Origin: Neurospora intermedia
Taxonomy: Eukaryota > Ascomycota > Sordariomycetes > Sordariales > Sordariaceae
DNA length: 64,000 nt
NCBI GenBank assembly: GCA_037102815.1
Contig: BTPP01000002.1
Coordinates: 4,154,001 to 4,218,000, forward strand
Direction: 5' to 3'
Position numbers and translations under genes: made by a program. Shown here piece after piece: positions 1-11,405 of this stretch. A model generated the notes under the pieces. The model was not told where the DNA came from and did not search any database. It worked only from the letters and a program-made list of their open reading frames with translations. Each line of letters opens with the position of its first letter. The first letter of the stretch is position 1.

Positions 1-52
1 CGTACACCTACCCCTACTTGTTGTTTTCTCCCACCCACTAATTGGTGTATAG

Positions 53-1167
53 TACGATCGGAGGCGTATTGATGGTCATCATCGGCCTTCTTTACCTTAT
101 CTTCGAGGACTTTGTCCTCGCGGACTTCTCATGGAACGCGAAACCTACTTCCAGGAACCACCTATCCAGGTCACTCGTCGGTATCCAAGTGGGCCTCACT
201 GTACTTTCCATCGTCATCACTCGCTCCAGTGCCCTTTCGCTGCAGGCCAAGCAAGGCCTTCCTCGCGGCAATCAAATTATGGGTTGGGTTACTCTCGGTA
301 AGTCCTCGCAATGCCTGCCACAGCTGGTAACTCTTCTCTAATCCAAGTTCAACAACAGTCGCATCACTACTCATGCCCTTGGCCTACCGTTTGCAGCCCA
401 ACAACCACTACATGCACCGGATCCTCGTCATCTTCCTCACCTGCGCTCCGACATTTGTCATCCTTACCATCTCCTACGAGGGCCTCTTTTACCTCGTCTT
501 CTCCGCTCTTCTCGTGAGCTGGGTTCGCCTCGAACACGCAGTTCAGAATTTCACCTCCTCCAAGGCACCACAAATTACCGCCACCAAGAAACCAACAACA
601 ACCACAGAATCCCACCTCCCCGCTCCCTTCCGCCCTCTCACCCTCCACGACGCCCGCGTTGCCCTCTTCTTCTTCATTCTCCTTCAGTCGGCCTTCTTCT
701 CAACCGGCAACGTTGCCTCCGTCTCCTCCTTCTCCCTCGACTCGGTCTACCGTCTCATCCCCATCTTCGACCCCTTCTCGCAGGGTGCCATGTTGATCCT
801 CAAGCTGATGATCCCCTTTGCCCTCATCAGCGCCAACCTAGGCATCTTGAACAAGCGTCTCGGCGTGGCCCCTTCGGCCCTGTTCATGGTGGTCATGGGC
901 ATCAGTGACATCTTGACGCTGTACTTCTTTTGGGTGGTCAAGGATGAAGGCAGCTGGCTGGAGATTGGAAGCACGATTAGTCACTTTGTCATTGCGAGCT
1001 TGTTGTGCGTGTTTGTGAGCGCGTTGGAGCCGATTAGTGCGGCGTTTATTGCCGGGGTGGAGGTTGGAGAGGAAAGGGAACTAAAGGAGGAGGGTAAGGT
1101 GGCGGAGAAGGTGGTGGAGAAGGTTAATGAGGCTGTTGAGGGGTTGGTCGGTGGTGGCGATAGTTGA
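53..1167 (+). CDS. mcd4: GPI ethanolamine phosphate transferase 1 (MCD4/PIG-N), C-terminal part
   Basis: This is the C-terminal multi-span membrane domain of the ER enzyme that adds phosphoethanolamine to the first mannose of GPI anchors. The N-terminal catalytic half lies outside the window. Two exons are visible, 53-297 and 359-1167. The window opens in an intron that ends with CTAAT and TAG at 51-52; the next intron is GTAAGT...CAG at 298-358. Joining gives GWVTLVASLLMPLAYRLQ in frame. Family-typical stretches are QAKQGLPRGNQIMGW and PTFVILTISYEGLFY. Several hydrophobic helices follow, up to about base 1020, and the protein ends in a charged Glu/Lys/Val-rich cytosolic-like tail before TGA. 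The identification rests on these conserved stretches. It is a 5'-truncated gene because of the window edge, not a pseudogene. Confidence 0.88.
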
Positions 1168-4100
1168 GATAGGGATCGTGTAAAAGGAGCTGAGCTGTTG
1201 GTGTATCGATGATATGTCATGTTCGAGACGATGTTGCATAAAGGATCAAAAGAAAAGGGGAACCGCCAGCTAGTAGTTGGATAGTATATATATGGTATAT
1301 ACAACAGATGTGTAACATGATCCTGGTGTTTCTCCGAGACCACTGTGTCCTCCTTTTTCAAACATGGTAAACATTTCTTCTCTATTTTTCTTCTCTTTTT
1401 TCTTCATCATTAATTTCCTCCCTGTTCAAGTTCTTTCTTTCTCAACCTTTCTCTTTTCCCACTATCTTTCTCATTCTCATTAGCACAAACTATCTTGAAG
1501 TTGAAGTCCATGATTTACCGAGCAGCATAATAACATCGTTGGACTCGACCTCTATGCAGTGAACCTACACAGCATTTGTCATCATCCACCTGTCGGTCAA
1601 CCTCCAGTCAGTGCCGCACATAACGCGCAAGTCAAAAGTAAAGGCATGCTCGGATTTGCGTTGATTTCACGCCTGGTATACCTACCTACCTATTCAAAAT
1701 ACAATTTGCCTTGTTTAGGAACTAGATTGTGCTGCTTAGAGGTGAGTGGTTTTTCTACCTTGCATCATGGCAGCGTTCTGGCAGGTGCGTCTTACAGTTG
1801 CTTTGCGTCGCTTCATAAGGTATGCGACCACGTCGGTGCCTAGAGGTATGTACCTATGTAGGTAGGGGGTCCCCCAACCAAACTCCGACGGGATATCGGA
1901 ATCGGCAGTTTCGCTTAAATCCCGCTGCGTAGGTATCCACTATCGGTCGCCCGTCCCCACACTCGGTCGACATTCGGTCGGGACGGGAGAGGGAATCCTG
2001 GGAAGTCCCGGTCGGCGGGCGGGGGCAGCTCTTGCTTGTTCTGACCACAAATGCAGCAGCAGGGCTCAGGGGTTATGTACACTAAGTAGACAAATTCCCA
2101 CCTCGGGCCAGGGCCTAAAACAAGCAGTGAGGGCATGTGTGGGGGACTTTGCTGGCAGTTTTAAATTGTGAAGAAACGGGAATGACAATGGAATCCGGGA
2201 AGTGGGCGTGGTGGGAACGGCCCGAGCGTCGAATGGGGACGGAAGACGGGAAGACTGGGGGCCGACAAGATGAAAGACACGGGGAGGAAAAGTCTGTGTT
2301 GAGCGTCGGTGTATAAATCATCATAATCCACAAGCCTCCAAGGATTTCGAGATTGAAGGACAACTTTGCGGTGGTGGTGTTAGTCGGTTGTTATTAACCA
2401 ATTGCGATGAACCAAGACTATCTTGGAACTTGGGCCTATTAGTCGGAAGCTGAGCTGATTTGTGAGCTATGTGAACTGCTGAAGAATATCGTCATGTTCT
2501 CGCGGGCAAAAAGATCATTCTCCAACCGGCACCACTGCGGGGTACCTCCAGCCGAGTAAACGGGGATCGTTCTGGAGCATCTGTCAGCGAAAATACGGGA
2601 ACTATGTTCACCGTAGCGAGAGTGTGGACATTGAGGAAAACGCCGTTTCCCGTCGAATCCAAACGAAGGCCTAGAGAAATCCATCTATAATCTTGTGTCA
2701 TTTCACGATGGAAGAGGAGAGGAGTTAAAAACGGGGCTTTTGGTAGAGTCTCCGTGGTACTGGTGAGATGCTATTGTTGAAAGGTCTTATTGATGAAGGC
2801 TAGGTCACGATGGGGTTTGATGTGGGCACAAGGCTCCCTGGCGTGCCTGGAAATATCGTCTTCTTGCTGCATCCGCTGCTCATGGTGTCGTTGTGATTTG
2901 TTGGATAGAGGCGTATGCCAAGATAACCACGAAACACTTGTTCTTGTTATGTTAGCTCGCGAGATTCGTCAAGTATAGTCGTGTTCAAACAAGCAACAAT
3001 ACAGTATGGTAAGAGTAAGTGCGTAAAAGAAAAGGCAACATGGGGCCACGAGGTCACCACGAGGCAAGAGACATTGGCGCATTCTGATGTCAATACGTCC
3101 TAGATCCCAAGTGACATCCTTGACCCACGATATCGGACCAACAGCAGGAGGTTGCCGTCTTGGTATTGACGGCAAGAACATGGGGTAAAAAGCAAGGTAC
3201 CTGTCACGTACATTATAGCAGGGAGTTCAAACAGGTCCCCTTTTCACATGCAAATAAGAGTCCCACTGCCCCATCCCTCCCTGCGAAACTGAGGCACGAG
3301 ACACATCCATCCTGGGGTTGAACAAAAGGAAGACTCGAAACTTGTCTGTCTACCAATGTTAAGACAATTGGAAAGTTCTTGGAGGTTGGACTGGGTGATA
3401 TTTTATGGGGATCCAGAGCCCCAAAACCGACGGGAGTTCCGCATTGTGTCTCTGGTCGGCTGTTCTGTCTCCGTGTCTGTGCGGGTAATGTACTTACATA
3501 CATATGTAGGTAGCTAGAGGAGAGGAGTGCTACTTTAGCTCCGACCTGCGAAAACGGCAAGATAGAACGATATTGTGCGCAGACCAATGTGAAGAAGTGC
3601 GGGATTTTCCCCCTTCTGTAGACACACATTAGTAAGAGCCTTTGAAATAGTAGCGTGCAGTCACACAAGAAGAAGTCAGGACATGAGGTTCGATTATGTG
3701 CCAAGTTCGGTACAGGTTCATCCGCCCATCGCCTCGAGAGCACCCCCTCCTCGCCAGATCGTTTCGCGCTAGTAGCAAGCGTGAGTCCGCTCAATCCGGG
3801 GATGACACTATGGCAGCGGTAGGCCTGCCGTTCCGCCTGTGCTGGGCCGCCTCGCCTCCCAGGTCCTCTGCTGACAGTGACGGCAATCCAATTGGTACAG
3901 CGGTCGGTAACAGTTACCTAGACTAGTCCTCGCATCGAACGGAATTGTTCCCGCTTTCAGACCACGCACCCACCCACCTTCCACTTGCTCCTCCAAAGTC
4001 CCTTTCAAGTTCCCCAATCCCCACAGGAAGCGGGCTTCCTTCTTCACAAAGAAAAGCAGAAGACTGCAGAGAGCAAGCGACGGGTCGGAGACAAGGACGA

Positions 4101-4858
4101 CAAGAACACTTCAGTTTTGACGCCCTTGTTCACGATCCCCCTCACTTTCCAACATCTTCGGGCACCTTGTCCGTACTTACCTTACCTACAGCCAAGTACC
4201 TTCGCCTCGACCCGCTCTAGTAACCACCCTCTACCCACCCGACCTCTAGGTACGGAGAGGAATCCGTGATCAACAAAAAACCGACCTTGGTGCGACTGCG
4301 AACGCGGCCGCATTTGATCGCTTTCTTGATATTTGAAACCGTATCCGCATAGGGAGCTGCTACACCACATACAACCCGACCATCTTATTGCGCCGCAGCC
4401 AGGTCTAGGATACGAGACACGTCGACTCTTCTGGTCCCAAACCAAACCCCATCCATCGCCCTAGAGGTCCAGGTAGCTTCCACGGCACACACACAATCGA
4501 CAGTGACCAAAATACACACATGCTCCAAACGAACCGGCTGGAGACGCGAACGTCCAAGTCATCCACAACGGTAGCAGCACCTAGTACCGAGTACCGAGTA
4601 CGGCGTAGCACGGAAACTCCCAGGTCCAGAGGCTGGCGCCAATAACCAAACGAACCACGTCGATCGCATCGGCCCCCTCCCTCCCCTCCCCCAGAAGCAG
4701 CAACGCAACCACCGACACCAACAAGCGCAGCTCTTCCGACACTGAGCGCAACTGGCCTTCTCTCCCTGTTTCAAAAGCCCATCGACGATTGCGTGACACC
4801 CGGATTTTCTCGTTTCGCCTCGAGGAGGGCGCAGCGCATCTCCCGTTACCATACGCAA
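1168..4858. other. intergenic region with long 5' leader of the downstream regulator
   Basis: This holds 3.7 kb without a supportable gene. Open frames here (for example 3213-3794 minus) lack recognisable motifs, Neurospora-like codon bias and good start contexts. Pyrimidine-rich tracts at 1370-1480 and repeats of the type TACCTACCTACC near 1680 and 1850 are present. From about 3950 to 4858 the sequence is CT/CA-rich, as expected for the promoter and 5' leader of the Zn2Cys6 gene that starts at 4859. Confidence 0.5.
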
Positions 4859-7620
4859 ATGGACCTGGACATTGACACGGCCAAGGGAGCAACAATGTCT
4901 GCGACAACGCCAGCGGAGAAGTCGACAACTGCTTCCGCCGCTCAGCAGCAGGAGCAGCAGCAACAACAACAACAACAAAGACAATCGCAGTCGAGTCGAC
5001 AACAAGCTCAGTCAAAGCAGCAACCTCCACCGCTGCAACCACACCCGCAGTTCAGCTCACAATCGCCGACTCAGTCAAGACAGTCGCAGTCGCAGTCGCC
5101 AGCACCGTCGCAAGCGCACTCTCAGGGTCAGCAGCCACCATCGGCCTCGACAGCCACGGGCACATCAACCGGCCATATGAGTTTTAGGAGGTTGGTAAAT
5201 TCCAGCAAAGACTGGGGAGAATAACAGTCAGGAGCTCCATTTAGCTGACATATCATTCGGAATAAACAAAAAAAGACAACGAGCCTCTCGAGCTTGCGAA
5301 GTAAGTTGCAAACGTGTATTTTATAAGGTTTTGAGGCACTCTCCCCGCAATGGGCCCCCAATAAGATGCAGAATGGAAGCCCAGAGCAGAGGCCACTGGC
5401 GGGATGCGACTCGTTGCGCCGCACTTCAACACCGAGCCTCGGCTCATCAGCTATCGCGCTATCTCTCGTGCGAAACCTAGGCTAACCACCCCGTCTTTGT
5501 AGACTTGCCATGCCCGTAAAGTACGACGCCCTCTTCTGAACCAATGCTTCCCAACCAATTGCCAAACCTCGGATCTGTCATATCACTTGTTTTTGAGCAA
5601 CATGGATGCTCACATCATGCCCGTTACAGGTTCGCTGCGATGCCGCAAGCCTCGGTGTTCCGTGCACCAATTGCGTCGCCTTTTCCATCGAATGCCGCAT
5701 CCCGACGCCTAAACGCAAGAAGACTGCCGCGCAGAGCACCACCACTGCCCCTTCCAAGGACTCAGATAGGTATATGTTATTCTTGCTTGAGTTTTACTCG
5801 TTCCTTTCTAGTTCCTTGCTTTTCTTGCCAACAGCCTCTCCCCTTCTTCCTGTTTTGATCACATGTAATCACCTTGGTCTGCAAACAGCTGACCGGATCC
5901 CAGTGAGCGAGGAGACACCGAAGACCGGTCGCCGCGCCAGGCCGGTGCAAACAACACCTTCCCGGCTGGAACCCGACCTGCGGCGGCCTACCATACCCAG
6001 GAGGGGACACCGACCACATCTGTCAACGTCAAGGAACAGGCGAAAAGGGAAGAGTACGACAATGCAACCCTGGCCAACTACATGAATCTCGTCATGAAGC
6101 CCAAGTTCACTAGAGCACCTATCACGGAGGCTGGGAGGGTAGCTTACATGGGCGAGTCTTCCAACCTTAACCTTCTCGTTCACGACCGCCAAAGCGACTC
6201 GGACGTGGTACATTATCCTCTGCCGGAACATGTACGGGGCAACAAGGCCAGGTTATCAGAGCTGGATAGCACCGAGATCGAAATCCTTCATCAGCGAGGC
6301 GCGTTTCTGCTGCCACCACGGTCTCTGTGCGATGAGCTCATTGAATCGTACTTCCAGTGGGTGCACCCCATAGTTCCCGTCATTAACCGGACCAAGTTTA
6401 TGCGGCAGTACAAAGACCCCAAGAATCCGCCATCACTGTTGCTGCTGCAAGCCATGCTTCTTGCCGGTTCCCGAGTCTGCACCAACCCCCAACTGATGGA
6501 TGCAAATGGTTCCGCAGCACCAGCCGCTCTTACTTTTTACAAACGAGCTAAGGCTTTGTACGAAGCGGGCTACGAAGACGATCGGGTTACCATTGTACAG
6601 TCGCTCCTCCTGATGGGTTGGTACTGGGAAGGCCCCGAGGACGTTACCAAAAACGTCTTTTACTGGAGCCGTGTTGCTACCATTGTCGCACAGGGCTCTG
6701 GCATGCACAGGAGCGTTGAGGGTTCGCAGCTGAGCAAAGCCGACAAGAGGCTGTGGAAGCGTATCTGGTGGTCGTTATTCACAAGGGACCGATCGACAGC
6801 TGTCGCGCTTGGACGACCTTGTCATATCAATCTGGACGACTCGGACGTGGAGATGTTAACGGAGGACGACTTCATCGAAGACGAGCCGGATAACCCAAGC
6901 GACTACCCACCGGACGAGACTCATGTTCAGTTCTTCCTGCAGTACGTGAAGCTCTGCGAAATCATGGGGCTGGTCCTCTCTCAGCAGTATTCTGTTGCCT
7001 CCAAGGGCAAGGGGAAAAACGCCATCGATCTGACACACAGTGATATGGCTCTCGCCGATTGGCTTCAGAACTGCCCAAAGATTGTCTACTGGGAGATGCG
7101 GAACCACCATTTCTGGTCTGCATTGCTTCATTCGAACTACTACACCACTCTATGTCTCCTGCACAGAGCACACATGCCACCGAGTGGATCCCACAGGTGG
7201 CCTGATGACTCGCCCTACCCATCGCGTAACATTGCGTTCCAGGCGGCAGCTATGATCACCTCTATTATCGAGAATCTCCAGTCCAACCATCAGCTACGGT
7301 ATTGCCCTGCGTACATCGTCTACAGTCTCTTCTCTGCGCTCATCATGCACGTATATCAGATGAGGTCGCCAGTTGCCTCTATCCAGCAAGTTACGCAAAC
7401 CAGAATACGCACATGCATGGCCGCCCTGAAAGACGTTTCCAAGGTTTGGCTTGTGGGCAAGATGGTGTTTACTCTTTTCGAGTCCATTCTCGGGAACAAG
7501 GTCCTTGAAGAAAGGCTTCAGAAGGCGGCAGGTAAGAGACATCGCCGGATGCAGCAAGGTCTCTCTCAGCTAGAACAATATCGCCAGCACCAGCAGCTTC
7601 AACAACAACAGCAACAACAA

Positions 7621-7655
<35 letters not shown>

Positions 7656-8659
7656 CCAGCACCAGCAGCAACAGCAGCAACGTTTACATGACCAGAAGCG
7701 TAAATACGACGAAATGGCTATTGATTTCAGCGTTAACACTCCCCAGCCCCAAGAATCTTACGAGCGTTCAAGGCCACAAACACCAAGTTTGACAACCAAG
7801 ACGGAGACGACGCCCAGCACGATGCCGCCACCTGTCACGTCACCCAATAATCAGAACGGTCACCGTCCTCCGCACGATGCGTTTATGGGCGGAACGGCTT
7901 CGAGGCCGCACACTCGGCCAGCGACGCCTTTCAACCCATCCTTCTCGGTTCCGGCCACTCCACCAGATCTTTACTTGGTGACTAGAAACTCACCCAACCT
8001 TTCACAGAATATCTGGGAGAACTTTCAGCCCGACCAGCTCTTCCCAGAGAGTACCAATATGCCCCTCTTCCCTCACCAGTCACCTACCCAACAGCATTCC
8101 GGTCTGGACCCCAACATGATGCATATGCCAAGCGGGCTTTCCAATCAACCCATTGAGTATACACAGGGCGTTAAGCGCAACCTGGCTGGCAGTCCGTTGC
8201 CCAACAACCCCAACAGCAATAATAATGGCAATGGGTTGCTTCATCCTGGCGGCATGCCAGGGCAGGGCCAAGGCCAACAGGGAGGATATGGAAATAATCA
8301 GTCTAATAGCTTCTGGAATGCCAACTTTGATGGGCAGATAGGCGGCGGTGGAGCGAATGACGGGCATAGCCCGAGTGACAGTTGGAGTAATAGCTCGGTG
8401 CATGGACAGTCTGTTCCGTCGACGCTTAATGTTGAGGACTGGTAAGTTTTTAATTTTATTTTTTTTTCTCTTTTTTCTTTCTTAGATACTTCTCTTTGGG
8501 GGGGTGATTCTTTTTTTTGTTCCATCCTGCACGGCGTTCGGATGAAAACAGAAGCTAACATGGGATGAAATCTGCAGGTTCCAATTCTTTGGAATTAATA
8601 GTGATCCGTCGCAGGGATACATGAATCTTGACATCCCGGAACTGATGAGGCAGTTGTAA
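4859..8659 (+). CDS. far-1: Zn2Cys6 fatty-acid regulator, FarA / cutinase transcription factor 1 type
   Basis: This nuclear transcription factor, by family knowledge, activates genes for fatty-acid catabolism through CCTCGG sites. Exons: 4859-5190, 5276-5300, 5503-5520, 5630-5769, 5904-8441 and 8578-8659; they close to 1044 residues. The first ATG of the frame (4859) is used; the frame is open upstream only from a GTG. The zinc cluster is C118-X2-C-X6-C-X8-C-X2-C-X6-C147 and is encoded across exons 2-4, two of them only 25 and 18 nt long. The fungal-specific middle homology region lies at about residues 230-600 (for example YFQWVHPIVPVIN, RIWWSLFTRDR). Residues N-terminal to the zinc cluster are Gln/Ser-rich, and a long polyQ tract (7585-7680) lies after the middle domain. 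The last exon encodes WFQFFGIN and a short hydrophobic end typical of FarA. A far-2/FarB identity is the alternative; the family itself is secure. Confidence 0.9.
5434..5445. promoter_or_regulatory. CCTCGG core in a 12-bp inverted repeat, intron 2 of the FAR gene
   Basis: The sequence gagcctcggctc contains CCTCGG, the core bound by FarA/FarB in Aspergillus nidulans (established knowledge). It also forms GAGCC/GGCTC arms. Its exact reverse complement occurs at 18522-18533, upstream of the carnitine acetyltransferase. Autoregulation is an inference only. A six-base core is expected about every 2 kb by chance. Confidence 0.22.
7585..7680 (+). repeat. CAG/CAA polyglutamine tract in the FAR gene
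   Basis: About 96 bases of mixed CAG and CAA codons, broken by a few CAC (His) and CTT codons, encode a Gln-rich segment between the middle homology domain and the C-terminal region. A shorter CAG/CAA tract lies in exon 1 at about 4942-4980. Such tracts are often length-polymorphic and can act as activation or aggregation-prone segments; neither can be judged from sequence alone. Confidence 0.9.
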
Positions 8660-11405
8660 TCGTATCAATCTCAGCCCATAAGAGTTGATGTTGGCGTATG
8701 ATGAGACCATGGTAACTATCAGTCTCAAAATGAATGATGTGGTGCAGAACTGTATAAGGCCTAGGCTGGCGATTGTGGTCACTGTATCCTTTCGTATTTC
8801 AGCACTCATACAAACAGTTTTAGGAGGCATTGGCAGGAAAACTCAATTACAAATACTCATTATTGGATATGATAACATGTGTCGATTGAATTGTGGAAGA
8901 AGGGAAGCATTGATACGGAGGGACAGACTGTTGCGCGAAGCCAAGACTGTGAATAGGAGTCCCGGCGCTTCTCTCACATGATCACAGCGACCCGCACAGC
9001 AACCCACACCCAGGTCAGCGCTTTAACTGATGTTGCTTCAGACGAATCTAATCTGAATCATAGTGGATTAGATTATGGGTCAGGGCCAGGTACAAGTTTC
9101 TTTTCATTCGTTCATTCGTTCGTTCACCTTTTGACAATCGCTGATTGTTTCTACCTCGGCAAATGATGTATGTAGTGTGCTAATGGCCGCGTTTCTGGCC
9201 GCACATTTGTCCAAGGTCGAGACGCCCATGCGCCCGCCGTACGTACCTTGTTTTGTTCCGTTTGAACAGCCTTTTTTGTTCCCTCGCTGCTGAACAGAGA
9301 GTTACAAAAGTGGCAAGAAAAGGTCACAGTGTTCGAAATCATATTTTCTGTTTGACAGGTATATAGATGGGATGCTTCATGCCGGCCTCATCCCCGGAAG
9401 CACCATCCATTGAGCGCTTCTCGTGAGTGCGAGAGGTAGATGTGAAAAGGGCAGTTGACCAATCATATCGTGAAGCAATCCTCTGACGGGGATCATGTAG
9501 GGTCGAGCACCTGGCTTTCCGCATATTGGGTGTAGAGCCCCATGATACTGACGCCGTTCCGATGGTGAGGAAGGTGCACATGTCGTAGCCGTGATATTGA
9601 CAGTAGAGATGAGATATCCGTGTGTATGGATCCAGGGAAAGGCCGCTCTCGCAACCTGAACCTGTCGATCGCCAGCTGCAAGATGTGATGTGATAGTGAA
9701 AAGAGAAACATCCCCGCGTTTTGTAGCGGGGTTCTTATGTTGTTCTTCATCACTCTCGCTCTGTTTCCACATCCGTTGAATGCGGCTGCCTTGAGCGTTA
9801 TTACCACGCACAAAAGGAGATGAGGCTCGGTTAAGTAAATTCATCACTTATACCTTTCTTCAGTTTCCTCATCCATCAATTCTTGTCAGGCTGGGCTCTT
9901 TCCTCTTTCTTCACAATGGATGAAAGAAGTGGATAGAAGCGCGTCTAATGAAGAGGTGAAAAGAGGGGTCGGCCGTTGGGCGCCACACTAACAAATCGCT
10001 GCACTGGGCGTTCATAGCCGCCGGCTTGTAGCTTTGTACCACACCCGAACTGTACGGGTACCCGAATCATTGGAGGATTGTTTCCGAAAATGGGGACTAG
10101 GGCAAGCAACAAGGCATTGACTATCGAGCCATGAAGCAACGCCCACCCAGATGGGCAATATGAAGGGCGGGAGGTGTGGAAAGATGGACTAGGTAGTGCT
10201 AAGCTTATTATACCTTCCTGGTCCTATAATGGAGCTGCTATCCCCGTCTGAACATGTGAGGAAGATGCCTGAAGCGATCTGCAGCCGGCGGCTAACTTGG
10301 AGAGAGCGGATGGAATCCATCTCTTGGTTTGCCTCTTCTTCGCTCGATTTGGTAGTTTCCGCTTGGATATTCTGGTCCAGCAAACCTCACTGGATGTCTG
10401 CGATTTCAAGCTAAGTGCTTGTGGCTTTCACATTGAACACCATCTTGGATATCAGAGGAATCTTGTAGGTCTGAATCACAGCTGGAGAGTTCCCGGCCGG
10501 TGGCAGGGGATGAAGCTATACGGGACTGTCTCCGTAGTTGGGTGGCTCCTTCCCCGGCAGCTGCCGCCTGCCCCATCACGCCCATTGCTGCCCGCCGCCT
10601 ATCGATGACCTGTCAAGCTGTGCACATATAACATATGACGGACGGGGCCTGGAGGTGCCGCTCTTTCGCTTACACGATGAGCGAGACCGAGACTGGAACT
10701 TTTGCAAAAGTTGGCCATAAATAACAAGTATTGGTTTAAATATTACCAAGCAACAGCACCTCAGCTTTGTGTCTTGTCAATCGTCGAGCGTCGCCAAGGT
10801 ACCTTACCTCTAGGTAGTGACCAAGCCACCCGGCCACGTTTGGAGACCCAACTAAGCAACCATAAGCTAAGGTAGGTAGTTCGCCTTGTGCCTGCTGCAC
10901 CTCACCAGTTCCCCGGATCTCCTCCCCCTCTCCAACCCCCAAAAAAGTAAAAAGTCCACAACGTGGTTCTCGACTACGATCCAGTGCCAGGGCACTCCAG
11001 CACGGCCAGGCGGCCATCAACGCTCATCACCACAGCAGAGTTCACAGCAGGGCAACCGCCGTGGCAAAGTACCAGGTACCCCTCCGCCGCACGCGAGCTC
11101 TGACGACACAAGCTGGCTTCGTTGTTACCCAAAGCTTACACGAACACGCAACTCTCCTCCCTCTCACAACTCGTCAACCGCCAATTCCGCCTTTTTCCCC
11201 AGTCAACCACATAACATCGGAAAAGTAGACTTAGGAAAAGCTGCAGTCGTCACGCAGCAGAAAACACGGAAAACTCACAAGAACTTGGATTACAAGCCGC
11301 CAGAACCGGGACTTTCGTCTTGTCTTGTCCCCGCATTCCGAACTCATCGAGTCGTTTACCGAACCGAGACGCTGAAGTCCAACCGCCCGCCCATAATCGC
11401 CCAAC
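8660..11405. other. intergenic region between the FAR gene and bro-1
   Basis: 2.7 kb without a supportable gene. The open frames at 9377-9847 (minus) and 10886-11458 (plus) show no family motif; the second overlaps the bro-1 start in another frame. The last 500 bases before 11406 are C/A-rich and look like leader sequence of bro-1. Confidence 0.5.

Noticed and set aside
3213-3794. 193-codon minus frame in the first intergenic region
   Set aside because: No motif, no codon bias, poor start context, low-complexity residues.
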